Source of the DNA: Paludibacteraceae bacterium
GTDB taxonomy: Bacteria; Bacteroidota; Bacteroidia; Bacteroidales; Paludibacteraceae
Direction: 5' to 3'
Assembly: GCA_017632345.1 (NCBI GenBank)
Contig: JAGBRL010000035.1
Location: 1 to 64,000, forward strand
DNA: 64,000 nucleotides
The notes under the pieces are model-generated. The model had not been told where the DNA came from, did not search any database, and worked only from the letters and a program-made list of their open reading frames with translations. Shown here piece after piece: positions 42,729 to 52,168 of the stretch. Every line of letters starts with the position of its first letter. Within the stretch, counting starts at the first letter, position 1. Made by a program: the position numbers and the translations under genes.

Positions 42729-43004
42729 TTATTTTTTAACATCCATTACGAATGTTTTTGCTGGCTTAAATGCTGGAATGTTGTGAGCCGGGATTGTTAT
42801 CTGCGTGCCTTGAGAAATGTTTCTCGCTGTCTTCTCAGCTCTCTTCTTTATAATGAAAGAACCGAATCCCCTCAAATACACATTCTCCTCTTTTATCAAA
42901 GACTTCTTCACCTCCTCCATAAAAGCTTCGACAGTCTTCAGAACATCAAGTTTATCGATACCCGTTGATTTTGCAATCTCGTTTACGATATCCGCTTTTG
43001 TCAT
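42729..43004 (-). CDS. HU/IHF-family DNA-binding protein
   Basis: The 91-residue nucleoid protein starts MTKADIVNEIAKSTGIDKLDVLKTVEAFMEEVK. It carries the DNA-binding signature (VYLRGFGSFIIKKRAEKTARNISQGTQITIPAHNIPAFKPAK). Length and layout are standard for one subunit of HU or IHF. It is the first gene of an HU / bS22-like / rng run. Confidence 0.93.
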   Translation of the reverse strand: MTKADIVNEIAKSTGIDKLDVLKTVEAFMEEVKKSLIKEENVYLRGFGSFIIKKRAEKTARNISQGTQITIPAHNIPAFKPAKTFVMDVKK

Positions 43005-43083
43005 CTTTTTTAAATTTTATATTTGTTACTATATTATACAACCTCTTCCACAACGCCTAATAGCGCCTCTCGCTTTCGGTTTG

Positions 43084-43091
43084 CAAATATA
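43084..43091 (-). promoter_or_regulatory. -7 box of the HU-rng operon
   Basis: TATATTTG on the minus strand, about 80 bases upstream of the HU start codon. Confidence 0.5.
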
Positions 43092-43234
43092 GATGTTTTT
43101 ATCTATAAAAAAAAATCATATCGCCTTTTTTGCTAAAAATTAATACATTAAAAGCGCTCAGCACCTCCTAACCGCCCTGCTCTCTTCCTTATCTGACTTA
43201 GAATTCAAAAAAAAACAAAAGTCAGAAATCAGAA

Positions 43235-46200
43235 TCAAAAGCCGGCAGACCCCTCTTTTTCGGCATCAAACTCGCAAGCGCCCAAGATTGACAGCGGCGG
43301 ACGCGCTTCGCCTCTCTGGTCTTTAGACAAGTCCACACCATCTATAGAGACAAGCGAACTCACACGGCTGAAGAACGTAGAGCCATCTCTCTTCAGCGGC
43401 TTCAAGACAGGCGTGAAACCTCCGTAAGACAGCGAGTCTTCAAAATTGCTCCGGAACGCCCTCTTCTGGTCTTCCGGCATCTTGTCCGCAAGCTTTTCCA
43501 AACGAGGGTAAGCCACGTAACTATTAGCGTTTACATAATAGCCACCCACAGCCTCAACCATAGAGTGATAGAACTTCAGAGAACCGGACTCACGATAGTA
43601 AGTTCCCAGAAGCGTGGAGTTATAGACCTTCAGGCTCGACTCTCCTCCCTTCAGCCTAATTGTTCCCGCCGCATCATTTTCTCCAGACACGCACGCATTT
43701 CCGTACATTGTAGAGTTGTACATCCTTATATCCGCAGAAGCTCCGTCAACATAAATTGCAGCGCCGCCATCACCTTCAGACACATTGTTCATAAATGTGA
43801 CATTCACAAGTTTCACCAAAGACTTATTGCCCTTATTTTTCATATAAACACCAGCTGACATCCATGCTGAATTGTCTCTCACCACACAATTCCGCAGAGT
43901 AAGCTCAGATGTTTTAGTCACAGACATCAACGGATTCACATCAGACTTTTTACCAGCCCTGAAGTTTCTGAACTCGCAAGAGTCCATCGTTACCGTTCCT
44001 CCGTCTATAGATATTGCAGACGTTGAAGACGGCACGCTGTCTGTCCCGACAAACTGTATTCCTATAAAAGTCAAGCCCTTCGTCTTTGAGTTTGAAGAGA
44101 AAATCTTTCCCTTTGGCGAGGCGGCAGTGAACACTGTCGAATACCCCTCTTCAGCCCCTACCTTCTTAGGCATTCGCACAGAGTTATTCGACGCATTAGC
44201 CGGGTATCCGCCATAGACAACAATATTAGAAACCGGCAATCCGCTCTTTTGGAAAGCAAACCCCTTGTCGTCAGACGGAGAGTAAACACCCTCAGCCACA
44301 TGTATGCTCACAGGCTTAGACTCACCTTCGCGCTTCTTATACTCCATGGCAGCCTCTATCGCCTTGTCCACAGTTGCATAAGCCTGGTTCCAAGTCGTGC
44401 CAGCATACAAGTCATTACCACCCTTCAGAGGAGTCTTGACAAAAAACACGCCCGGCTCTTCGCAGATGTCAGAAATTCGTATTTCGTTTGAAGAGATGGT
44501 AATCACACGTCCGCTTGCGTCCTCGCCAGTCGCCTCCAGCCAGTAAGTTCCTATTCCTAGTTTCTCAATATCCTTAGTTGTAGCGCCTTCCACATTAGAG
44601 TAGTTATTCACCCACTGATATTTAGGATTTCTAAGTCCGACAACAGAAGCCACAAACGACCCTTCTGTGTTCTTGTAGTCTGGACAAGCCTCATAAGTGA
44701 GTCTGATGAACGCCGAGTGGTCCAAATCATACGCTCCGTAAGTGCTTGCCATCTCGTTACGAGGGAAGCCGCGCTGATCTGTAGGAGTCAGCTTATGAGG
44801 AGCTCCTGCCTGCGAAACAATTTCAAGCAAGTTAGCCGGAACAAGCACCTGAGTCAAGCCGCCTTTGCTCTGAAGCTTTCCTCCGATTCCGCCTCTGAAA
44901 TTAGCGAGGAACGGCTTATCGTTCTTTTCAAGGTCCTTCTGGTCATCGTCCACAAAAGTTGACTCTTTAGGATAATTGTTCTCATACACATCCGCACGAC
45001 CGGCGCACTCAATAATAGAGTTGTAAATTCTAAGTTTGCCGTCTTCCTTATAGAAACGTCCGCAGACCGTAGAACTGTATATGTTCAGTTCCGGATTGCC
45101 ACCCACCATACGGATCACGGTACGCCCGTAATATCCGATACCATTCTGGCACGTATTGTCGTAGAACGTGGAGTTCAAGATGTTCACCTTCGGGCTCGCA
45201 TTGAAAGAGAGCAAAGCGACCCCTCCGCTATACTTAGTCGTGTTGTTGTTAAACACAGAGTTTGCTATTTCCACATCGCAGTCTGACAGCAGTCCGATAC
45301 AAGAGCCTATATCGCCCCCCTTGTTCGCCGAGAAGGTTGTGTTGCGGACAGTCAGAGTCGGCCTGAAATCTGTACGTTCCGCACGCCTCTTCAGCATAGA
45401 CACCGCAGTAATCGGATTACCCTGATTCACCGACATGTAGAAATTAGTGACCCAGCAAGAGTCCAAAGTCACAGACGAGCCGTCTGCATAAATAGCACGT
45501 CCGTTAAGCCAAGACTCATTAGATATAGCCTCTCCGTTGAAACATATACCCACAAACTTGACATCCTTTCTGTCTGTCAGTTTAACGATTCTGGAGAATG
45601 TGCTTTCTGCAGTTAGCGTAGTAAGCTTACCCTCTATGTTTGCCGGGCTTTTAGGGTTGCGAAGAGTGGCGCTAAGAGTTCCGTCAACCGGCTCTTCGTC
45701 ATACCCTCCATAGATAGTGGTATTATCCGGGAAGTCATATCCGTTCGACGAAGCATAAGTTCCGGCGGCCAGATGTATCTCTATCGGCTGGTTCTTATAA
45801 AGATCCGTATTTCTGATTTCAAAAGCTACCTCTATAGCATGCTTCAAAGTCTGGAAAGCCGTACCCCACGACAAACCGTCGTTATAGTCATTACCCGTCG
45901 GCTTGACATAGAATACACTCGAAGAGCATCTGTCATCATTAACCACATTGATTGTAACCTCAGACTTAGAACGCAGCCTGCCGTCGCACCCTACAAGGTC
46001 CACATAATATGTGGCAGACTCGTTTATCAGCTGAGTTGTGTGCAGACTTGTCTTATTAGAAAGTTCGCTCTTAACAAGCTCATTGCCCACAAATCCTTTC
46101 TTGTACAGTTCATAAATAAACTGACTCCTTGATTTAGATTCGCGACGTTCCTTCTCTTTCAGTTCCAAATTGGCGAATATATTAACCGAACGCCCCTGAC

Positions 46201-47953
46201 ACACAGACAAAGGCAACGCCGTAATTTCCAAATCTTTAGAAGCCGGCAACTTAGCAATCTCCCTCACCACAAAAGGCTTAGACAAGACAACCTGCCCTGC
46301 ATGCTTAACCTCCAAGAAGTAAGCCTCGCCTTTTTTATTTGCCGCAGCCACATACTCTGCATTTGTGGCACCATTTATATTTTTAAGCTCAGAGCCGTCC
46401 AATTTCCCAACCTTCCACTGATAAGTGTAGTTGCTGCCAGAGATAGAAGAGTGCAGATAAAGTTTAGACTTTGCGCAGACATAATCGACGCCACGTTCGC
46501 CCATAATCTCCACGCTAACACAATGATCAGTCTTCCTCTTCACAACAACAGGAGCGGACATTGCAGAAAAGACACCGTCGGACACCTCCGCCTTGTAATA
46601 CCCCACACGATACGGCGTAAAGACCTTGGAGGTAGCATTCTCTACCGGCTCATACTTTCCGTTAACCTCTGTTGAATAATACCACTGAAAACCGTACGTA
46701 TCCTTAGCCAGCCCAACCTGCTCCGCATTCAAAGTCACAGGCTCGCCCATAATGAAAGAGTTTTCGCAAATCTCCACAGTGTCTGGCGACGCTGTGATTT
46801 CCGGAAACGCATACGGAGTCATAGAGTAATTGATATTGTCACCTTCAAATCTGAAGTAAACCTTATGCGTTGTGTAAGGCTCTTTTGCCTGAGCCTTCAT
46901 ATTCACAGGAAGCGAGAAGAACATAAAGTCCTGGTCCGCCTCGCTTTTGTTTATCAATTTAAAATTAGGAATCGCCTCGTCGTTTGTAACGGTAAAGGTA
47001 GAGACTTTTCTGTTTATCACCTCCAAATAGAAATGCACATACTCCTCCATAGGAGTTATGACAAAGCTACCCCATTCCGACTTGTAATTATATCTGAGGT
47101 CAGCGCCCGAAGTGTCATCCTCACACTCCGCCCCCCAATAAGGAATCGCCTTCACAGAGAACTCACAGTTCGCGCCCGGCAGCTGCACCACGTTGAACGT
47201 TCCCTTTGGAGAAGGAGCCTCGCCGTCAACATAAACCTCGCACTGCACGTAATGTTCGCCATCCGCCCAATTTGTTCGTGAATAGGTATCAAACCATCGG
47301 TCGTGACGTCCGGTCATCTTCTCGCCATCAACATACCAGTTGTATTTAACCTCGTCTGCGCGGAAGCCATCCGGCACAGAAGCCACAAAGGAGTGGAGTT
47401 CACCGCGACAGAAAAAGATGTCGTTACCAGACCTAACCTTAATGGTTGGCGGAGCAAACTTAACCTGTCCCAACACCGGCTCAACACCAATGAAAAGGGA
47501 GTCCGGCTTACCATTCCTCTTGAACGTAAGCGACGCCTTCTTACCTTTGAGATCCTTCTCGAACAAAAATCCCATCTCTTTGAAAGATGTCGGTTTGTCG
47601 AGAGTGAAAACTTTGTTAGGAGTTACGCAAGGAATAGAAATAACGTGCGTTAAATCCTTATGTTTCTGATCATTAACACTAAGTTTGTAATCTGATCTTT
47701 TTAAAACAATCTTTGTCAAAGGCAGACAGTCATCAAGGCTCCAATCAACAATTCTGGAGCCATCCTCATCCTCCTTCATTTGCGAAAACGCAACATTCAC
47801 GAGAGGGTCCGGAAACAAGCCATAGAAGTCCGCACCGACAGCCGAAAAACTCAATGCCATCAGCAGAACCGACAACAAGCTCCTCCTGACAAAAAAATTC
47901 CCCTTTAGACAACCAGTTAAAGTCTGAAATATATTACACATTTTTTTTATCAT
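43235..47953 (-). CDS. Giant secreted protein with Ig-like and duplicated beta-helix domains
   Basis: The 1572-residue protein has a signal peptide after a long N-region (VRRSLLSVLLMALSFSAVGA, about 24-43). The first 660 residues hold Ig/PKD-like repeats (TVEICENSFIMGEPVTLNAEQ, YQWKVGKLDG). Two right-handed beta-helix modules follow, each opening FYVKPTGNDYNDGLSWGTAFQTL (about 680) or FFVKTPLKGGNDLYAGTTW (about 1170). The modules contain repeats of the type LTVRNTTFSAN...VEIANSVFNNN. Each module ends with a DQRG..R...GAY/CE motif (choice-of-anchor Q style). No C-terminal T9SS sorting domain or LPXTG-like signal is visible, so its anchoring is unclear. The ligand or glycan target is unknown. 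Confidence 0.75.
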   Translation of the reverse strand: MIKKMCNIFQTLTGCLKGNFFVRRSLLSVLLMALSFSAVGADFYGLFPDPLVNVAFSQMKEDEDGSRIVDWSLDDCLPLTKIVLKRSDYKLSVNDQKHKDLTHVISIPCVTPNKVFTLDKPTSFKEMGFLFEKDLKGKKASLTFKRNGKPDSLFIGVEPVLGQVKFAPPTIKVRSGNDIFFCRGELHSFVASVPDGFRADEVKYNWYVDGEKMTGRHDRWFDTYSRTNWADGEHYVQCEVYVDGEAPSPKGTFNVVQLPGANCEFSVKAIPYWGAECEDDTSGADLRYNYKSEWGSFVITPMEEYVHFYLEVINRKVSTFTVTNDEAIPNFKLINKSEADQDFMFFSLPVNMKAQAKEPYTTHKVYFRFEGDNINYSMTPYAFPEITASPDTVEICENSFIMGEPVTLNAEQVGLAKDTYGFQWYYSTEVNGKYEPVENATSKVFTPYRVGYYKAEVSDGVFSAMSAPVVVKRKTDHCVSVEIMGERGVDYVCAKSKLYLHSSISGSNYTYQWKVGKLDGSELKNINGATNAEYVAAANKKGEAYFLEVKHAGQVVLSKPFVVREIAKLPASKDLEITALPLSVCQGRSVNIFANLELKEKERRESKSRSQFIYELYKKGFVGNELVKSELSNKTSLHTTQLINESATYYVDLVGCDGRLRSKSEVTINVVNDDRCSSSVFYVKPTGNDYNDGLSWGTAFQTLKHAIEVAFEIRNTDLYKNQPIEIHLAAGTYASSNGYDFPDNTTIYGGYDEEPVDGTLSATLRNPKSPANIEGKLTTLTAESTFSRIVKLTDRKDVKFVGICFNGEAISNESWLNGRAIYADGSSVTLDSCWVTNFYMSVNQGNPITAVSMLKRRAERTDFRPTLTVRNTTFSANKGGDIGSCIGLLSDCDVEIANSVFNNNTTKYSGGVALLSFNASPKVNILNSTFYDNTCQNGIGYYGRTVIRMVGGNPELNIYSSTVCGRFYKEDGKLRIYNSIIECAGRADVYENNYPKESTFVDDDQKDLEKNDKPFLANFRGGIGGKLQSKGGLTQVLVPANLLEIVSQAGAPHKLTPTDQRGFPRNEMASTYGAYDLDHSAFIRLTYEACPDYKNTEGSFVASVVGLRNPKYQWVNNYSNVEGATTKDIEKLGIGTYWLEATGEDASGRVITISSNEIRISDICEEPGVFFVKTPLKGGNDLYAGTTWNQAYATVDKAIEAAMEYKKREGESKPVSIHVAEGVYSPSDDKGFAFQKSGLPVSNIVVYGGYPANASNNSVRMPKKVGAEEGYSTVFTAASPKGKIFSSNSKTKGLTFIGIQFVGTDSVPSSTSAISIDGGTVTMDSCEFRNFRAGKKSDVNPLMSVTKTSELTLRNCVVRDNSAWMSAGVYMKNKGNKSLVKLVNVTFMNNVSEGDGGAAIYVDGASADIRMYNSTMYGNACVSGENDAAGTIRLKGGESSLKVYNSTLLGTYYRESGSLKFYHSMVEAVGGYYVNANSYVAYPRLEKLADKMPEDQKRAFRSNFEDSLSYGGFTPVLKPLKRDGSTFFSRVSSLVSIDGVDLSKDQRGEARPPLSILGACEFDAEKEGSAGF

Positions 47954-48039
47954 CTAACTTTATAATTTTCAATAAGGCTTTAGCCCCATTCACGAATCTC
48001 AAATAGCACCTGTTACATCCGTCGTGAACACTCAAGCCA

Positions 48040-48047
48040 CAAAGATA
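48040..48047 (-). promoter_or_regulatory. -7 box of the giant secreted protein
   Basis: TATCTTTG on the minus strand, 86 bases upstream of the start codon. The 577-base gap 47954-48530 contains this box, the MITE-like element and the DUF5606 promoter. Confidence 0.45.
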
Positions 48048-48150
48048 ACATTTTTTTTGTACCTTTCAACATATTACTTGCTTTTTTTGCTTCGGACAGA
48101 CAATCAAGCTCTAATTGATATAACGAACACACATACGATTTTATTTTAAG

Positions 48151-48344
48151 GTGGGTTCTATAAATTCATTTCGAGGAGCTTTTGAATTTATTTCGCGGAA
48201 ATTGCATAGCGAAAGAAGGAAACTGAGCGGGCACTGTGACCGGCTGACATTCAGCAAGTTGCCAAAACAAATCAAAAGTGCCGAAAAGTTTATCAATCCA
48301 CGATTTGCAGTTTTTAATATAAACGGTGAATTTATAGAACTCAC
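48151..48344 (+). mobile_element. MITE-like element, long copy (194 bp)
   Basis: Terminal inverted repeats GTGGGTTCTATAAATTCA and TGAATTTATAGAACTCAC pair at 17 of 18 positions; including flanking TTAAG/CTTAA the symmetry extends to about 23 bases per side. The last 80 bases match the short copy at 15355-15453 almost base for base, including TTTATCAATCCACGATTTGCA. The first 26 bases also match. The interior between is found only here. A 71-codon open frame spans the element but looks incidental. Confidence 0.75.
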
Positions 48345-48436
48345 CTTAAGCGGGCCTCAAAATTAGAACTTGCAGCCAACTTGTTTTAATTTGAAAGCAA
48401 CGCCACAGACCTAATTTATAGAATTTGTCTGAAAAA

Positions 48437-48468
48437 ATTGTATATTTTTATTTTGATTACTACATTTG
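48437..48468 (+). promoter_or_regulatory. Promoter of the DUF5606 gene
   Basis: ATTG at 48437-48440 and TACATTTG at 48461-48468, 20 bases apart. The start codon is about 60 bases further. Confidence 0.55.
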
Positions 48469-48530
48469 CACAAATAAACTAACGGAAATAATAAATTAGT
48501 AACAATTATAGATTTAAAATAAAGTAGATT

Positions 48531-48950
48531 ATGTTAAAAAGGATATTGTCTATCGCAGGGAAACCGGGTTTGTACGAGTTGGTTTCGCAAGGAAAGAACA
48601 TGTTGATCGTGGAAGCGTTGGAAACTAAAAAGCGCACACCGGCATACGCTCACGAAAGAGTTATCTCTCTTGCCGACATTGCAATGTTTACAGAAGATGG
48701 TGAAGTGCCGCTGGTTGACGTGTTCTGCACTATCAAGGAAAAATACAACGCCGAAAAAGTTGGGCTAAATTCTAAGAGCAGCAATCAGGAGCTGTTTGAC
48801 TTCTTCGCTGAAATTCTCCCTAACTTCGACCGTAACCGCGTTTATCCTACAGATGTGAAAAAACTTGTGAACTGGTACAACATCCTAGTTTCTGCAGGAA
48901 AGACGGACTTGATGGTAAAACAGAGCGAAGGAGAGGGTTCTGAAGAATAA
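48531..48950 (+). CDS. DUF5606 family protein
   Basis: The 139-residue protein starts MLKRILSIAGKPGLYELVSQG, the family's conserved opening, followed by VISLADIAMFTEDGEVPLVDVF. The C-terminal half (NQELFDFFAEILPNFDRNRVYPTDVKKLVNWYNIL) is helical. The family is restricted to Bacteroidota and has no known function. A terminator follows. Confidence 0.85.
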   Translation: MLKRILSIAGKPGLYELVSQGKNMLIVEALETKKRTPAYAHERVISLADIAMFTEDGEVPLVDVFCTIKEKYNAEKVGLNSKSSNQELFDFFAEILPNFDRNRVYPTDVKKLVNWYNILVSAGKTDLMVKQSEGEGSEE

Positions 48951-48987
48951 TTTTTCAATTTTCCATATTCATACATTTTTTAGATTT

Positions 48988-49025
48988 CACGGAACGCGGA
49001 GGAGATTTATCTTCCGTGTTCTTTT
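48988..49025 (+). terminator. Terminator after the DUF5606 gene
   Basis: CACGGAA pairs with TTCCGTG around a 17-base purine-rich loop, followed by TTCTTTT. Confidence 0.6.
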
Positions 49026-49069
49026 GCTAATGTGTCTAACCTTATTTCTAACAAAAAAATTAATCGCAA

Positions 49070-49750
49070 ATGGCCACAGATTCTAAAAAGGTAATCACGT
49101 ACGACATTGTACGTGAAAACGAAACTATAAAAGCTTACATCTCGCAGGCCGATAAGGTGCTTGCCGCAATGGGCTTCACGGAACACTCGTTCGGACACGT
49201 TGTGAAGACAGCTGAGACAGCGGCTATGATTCTCAAAACCTTAGGTTATTCAGACAGAGAGGTTGAACTTGCGCGAATAGCAGGGTATCTTCATGATATC
49301 GGCAATGTGGTGAACCGCGTGGAACACGCTCAGAGCGGCGCTGTCCTTGCGTTCCGAATCCTCGACAACATGGGCATGCCGGCCGAAGAGGTCGCTCTTG
49401 TCGTCAGCGCTATAGGAAATCATGACGAAGGCACTGCATCTGCGGTAAACCCGGTAGCGGCGGCGCTGATTATTGCCGACAAATGCGACGTAAGACGCAC
49501 TCGTGTGAGGAACAGAGACATTCCGTCTTTCGACATACATGACCGTGTGAACTATGCGGTAGAATCTTCCAAGCTATACTTCAAGAACGACAATAAGTCT
49601 CTTGTGCTGGACATCACTATCGACACGTCCATCTCTGCTGTGATGAATTACTTTGAGATTTTCCTTGGCCGAATGATGCTTAGCCGCAAAGCTGCCGAAT
49701 ATCTGAATACAAACTTTGAACTTGTAATCAACGGACAAAGACTTTTGTAG
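49070..49750 (+). CDS. HD-domain phosphohydrolase
   Basis: The 226-residue protein has an HD domain: His43 (SFGHVVKT), His75-Asp76 (YLHDIGN), the later histidine in GNHDEG near 138, and Asp in IADKCDVRR near 153. The C-terminal domain (LYFKNDNKSLVLDITIDTSISAVMNYFEIFLGRM) is a small alpha/beta unit. Such stand-alone HD proteins hydrolyse nucleotides or cyclic nucleotides; the substrate is not evident. It is not Cas3: there is no helicase and it lies 8 kb from the array. Confidence 0.8.
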   Translation: MATDSKKVITYDIVRENETIKAYISQADKVLAAMGFTEHSFGHVVKTAETAAMILKTLGYSDREVELARIAGYLHDIGNVVNRVEHAQSGAVLAFRILDNMGMPAEEVALVVSAIGNHDEGTASAVNPVAAALIIADKCDVRRTRVRNRDIPSFDIHDRVNYAVESSKLYFKNDNKSLVLDITIDTSISAVMNYFEIFLGRMMLSRKAAEYLNTNFELVINGQRLL

Positions 49751-49769
49751 AGAAAGTTTATGGAAACAT

Positions 49770-49790
49770 AAGGCAACTTCCATAAATTAC
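49770..49790 (+). repeat. Copy 3 of the short interspersed motif
   Basis: AAGGCAACTTCCATAAATTAC matches the copy at 4498-4518 at 19 of 21 positions and, like it, lies just after a stop codon. Confidence 0.5.
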
Positions 49791-49840
49791 AAGTGTCGTT
49801 CTAAATCACCTCGACATAATTCATGGAAGCCAACATAAGA

Positions 49841-49867
49841 AAAGCGACCAACACGGCCGCTTTTTTT
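49841..49867 (+). terminator. Terminator between converging HD and secreted-protein genes
   Basis: AAAGCG...CGCTTT pair with one internal mismatch and a short loop, followed by seven T residues. The minus strand is also T-rich after the stem, so it may be bidirectional. Confidence 0.65.
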
Positions 49868-49896
49868 ATCTATTACACCTTCCAGAAGACGGTTGC

Positions 49897-50559
49897 TCAC
49901 TTCTTATCAAACGAATCCCCGTTCCAGCTCAGTGTCAGGCTCTCACTTTTAAGTACAGAACGCAACTTCTCGTAATCTTCTTTTGCCAAATATTCTTTGT
50001 TATTTAGCGTGACAACAATATCATTGCTGCCGGGAGTCATCTTGTACGACAAAAACAGCATATCCATCTTATTCCGCACGTAATCTTCTGTCCAACCTTT
50101 AGCAGCCATACTGTCCTTGTCAACAAAGTCCATAAGTCCGACAGGCTCCATCAGCTTGATTGTCAACGGCTTGTTGTTTTGGTTGTTACAATCAAGGAAC
50201 TGGATTTTTGAATCCTCTATCGGGGTTTGCACACTATTCACAACCGCAATAAACTCAACACCATCCGACTTCCTCTTGTACTTTTTTATTGTCAGACGAG
50301 CCACTTGCGACGTTTTATACTGCAAATAATCTTTCTCAAAGACTTCAACGCAAATATCTTTCCCGAACGGGCCTTTGGCACAGCTGTCCTTACCCTCCTT
50401 CACACTCGTCAGCAGCGACACCTGATTATCACAACTAAAGGTCGGGAAGTACTCGCCAGGCAAAATGGCCACAGGGTCAAAAGACCCGTTCTCCGCAAAA
50501 ACATTCGCAGAAAAAAATGTCACAAGAAACGTGACTATATAAGAAAAACATCTCTTCAT
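49897..50559 (-). CDS. Secreted protein of unknown function
   Basis: The 220-residue protein has a signal peptide (CFSYIVTFLVTFFSANVFAENG). The mature part is mixed, with pairs of Cys near 62 and 80 (FSCDNQ, DSCAKG) that could form disulfides, and a C-terminal LTLSWNGDSFDKK. I do not recognise a family. It follows the EamA transporter gene by 11 bases and is probably the last gene of the tsaC operon. Confidence 0.6.
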   Translation of the reverse strand: MKRCFSYIVTFLVTFFSANVFAENGSFDPVAILPGEYFPTFSCDNQVSLLTSVKEGKDSCAKGPFGKDICVEVFEKDYLQYKTSQVARLTIKKYKRKSDGVEFIAVVNSVQTPIEDSKIQFLDCNNQNNKPLTIKLMEPVGLMDFVDKDSMAAKGWTEDYVRNKMDMLFLSYKMTPGSNDIVVTLNNKEYLAKEDYEKLRSVLKSESLTLSWNGDSFDKK

Positions 50560-50570
50560 ACCTGAAAAAT

Positions 50571-51464
50571 TTAACTACCTACATATAACAAAAACACACC
50601 CGTCAGCACACCGCAAAGCAGCACCGTCTTGACCTTCAGATTCTTTTCATGCAAGAACAGCGCTCCGTAAGCAAACGGCACCACCGCCCCCGACCTGCGA
50701 ATTGTAGAGACCACCGAGATAAGAGCATCGTCCATCGACAAAGCTTTGAAATAGACGAAATCCGCAAGTATCAGGAACACAGATATTCCGACAATAGACC
50801 ACCTCCACTGAAACGGAGTTGTTTTACTTCTATTAGGATACCACAAAAAGAACAAGACCGCAGCCATAAGAATAGTCTGATAAACAGAGCTATACACCTG
50901 CACAGTCATTCTGTCGAACAGCCTCATCAAGTGTTTGTCATAAAGTCCGCTCACCGCCCCCAGAAGCGTAGCCAAAATCACGAGCCACACCCAACGGTTA
51001 GACTTCCACGACACACCCTCTTTCAGCCCCGCTATCGAGAAAAAATAGAACGACACGATTGTCAGCGCGACGCCGGCCACCTGCCACCCCGAAAGCACTT
51101 CCGCGAAAAACACAACCGCCCCTATCAGCGTCCATATCGGCTGAGTTGCCCTTATCGGCGAAAATATCGTAATCGGGATATTCTTCATGCCAAAGTAGGC
51201 GCAAATCCAAGACCCCAGTACAATCACAGCCTTGACAAAGATATAGAGATGAGCCTCCAAATCAGCCTTAGGCACATACAGCTCAGAATCTTTAAAATCC
51301 TCCGAAACAACAGACAAGACCACAATCGGCACGAACATAAACGTCGAGATAACAATCGAGAGGAAAAGCACCGGAATAACCGCATTGTCCCTCAAAGAGC
51401 GTTTCTTAAAAACGTCGTAAATACCGAGAAGCAGAGCCGAACATATTGCTAAAACAACCCACAT
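50571..51464 (-). CDS. EamA/DMT-family transporter
   Basis: The 297-residue inner-membrane protein has about ten helices in two halves. EamA-like segments are seen at ALLLGIYDVFKKRSLRDNAVIPV near 8-30 and PIRATQPIWTLIGAVVFFAEVLSGWQVAGVALTIVSFYFFS in the first half, and VVSTIRRSGAVVPFAYGALFLHEK in the second. The substrate is unknown. It sits between tsaC and a secreted protein with 11-base gaps on both sides. Confidence 0.85.
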   Translation of the reverse strand: MWVVLAICSALLLGIYDVFKKRSLRDNAVIPVLFLSIVISTFMFVPIVVLSVVSEDFKDSELYVPKADLEAHLYIFVKAVIVLGSWICAYFGMKNIPITIFSPIRATQPIWTLIGAVVFFAEVLSGWQVAGVALTIVSFYFFSIAGLKEGVSWKSNRWVWLVILATLLGAVSGLYDKHLMRLFDRMTVQVYSSVYQTILMAAVLFFLWYPNRSKTTPFQWRWSIVGISVFLILADFVYFKALSMDDALISVVSTIRRSGAVVPFAYGALFLHEKNLKVKTVLLCGVLTGVFLLYVGS

Positions 51465-51475
51465 ACAAAACCTCC

Positions 51476-52087
51476 TTAAAACTCAAGGACACCCTTCCCC
51501 TGACGCACGATTACCGGTTCGTCGCCCGTACAGTCAACAATAGTCGAAGGGTCCAGTTCTCCAAAACCGGAGTCAATCACAACATCTGCAATGTTGCTTA
51601 ACCGTTCGTGAATCAGTTCCGGGTCTGTGAAATATTCCAAAATATCATCATCGTCATCCTTTACGGATGTGGAAAGGATAGGGTTGCCGAGCCCCTTTAC
51701 CAATTCACGTATCACATTATTGTCCGGCACACGTATCCCGACCGTCTTTTTATTCCGGAACAACTTAGGCAAATTGCTGTTCCCGTTCAAAATGAACGTA
51801 AAAGCGCCCGGAAGGTTTTTTTTCATCAACTTAAACGTCTGATTGTCCACCTTCGCATATTCGCTTATGTTGCTCAAATCGTAACAGATAAAAGAGAGGT
51901 TGGCCTTTCTCGGGTCAATCTTCTTATACCTGCAAATCTTTTCAACCGCCTTTGCGTTAAAGATGTCACAGCCCAGACCGTAAATAGTATCTGTCGGATA
52001 AACGATAAGGCCGCCGTCTCTCAAAAACTGCACAACCTTATCAACTTCCCTCTGATTAGGGTTCTCTTCGTATATTCTTATTAACAT
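51476..52087 (-). CDS. tsaC: L-threonylcarbamoyladenylate synthase (Sua5/YciO/YrdC)
   Basis: The 203-residue protein makes the threonylcarbamoyl-AMP used for t6A modification of tRNA. FLRDGGLIVYPTDTIYGLGCDIFNAKAVEKICRYKKIDPRKANLSFICYD contains the KxR...SxN-type nucleotide-binding set. PGAFTFIL and VGIRVPDN follow, and the C-terminus has STIVDCTGDEPVIVRQGKG. It lacks the extra Sua5 domain. YciO-like relatives are similar, so the exact subgroup is not certain. Confidence 0.85.
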   Translation of the reverse strand: MLIRIYEENPNQREVDKVVQFLRDGGLIVYPTDTIYGLGCDIFNAKAVEKICRYKKIDPRKANLSFICYDLSNISEYAKVDNQTFKLMKKNLPGAFTFILNGNSNLPKLFRNKKTVGIRVPDNNVIRELVKGLGNPILSTSVKDDDDDILEYFTDPELIHERLSNIADVVIDSGFGELDPSTIVDCTGDEPVIVRQGKGVLEF

Positions 52088-52168
52088 GGAAGAATATTAA
52101 TTTATTTTTTTCACAATATCAAACTTATGCGCATACACAACGCCCAAGCGCAACCATCTGATTATGCC

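Noticed and set aside
48151-48366. 71-codon frame spanning the long MITE copy
   Set aside because: The short copy at 15355 lacks the middle of the frame, and the frame ends coincide with the terminal repeats, so it is most likely incidental.
49070-49750. HD-domain protein as a Cas3-type nuclease
   Set aside because: There is no helicase domain, it stands alone, and the CRISPR system here is type V-A, which does not use Cas3.
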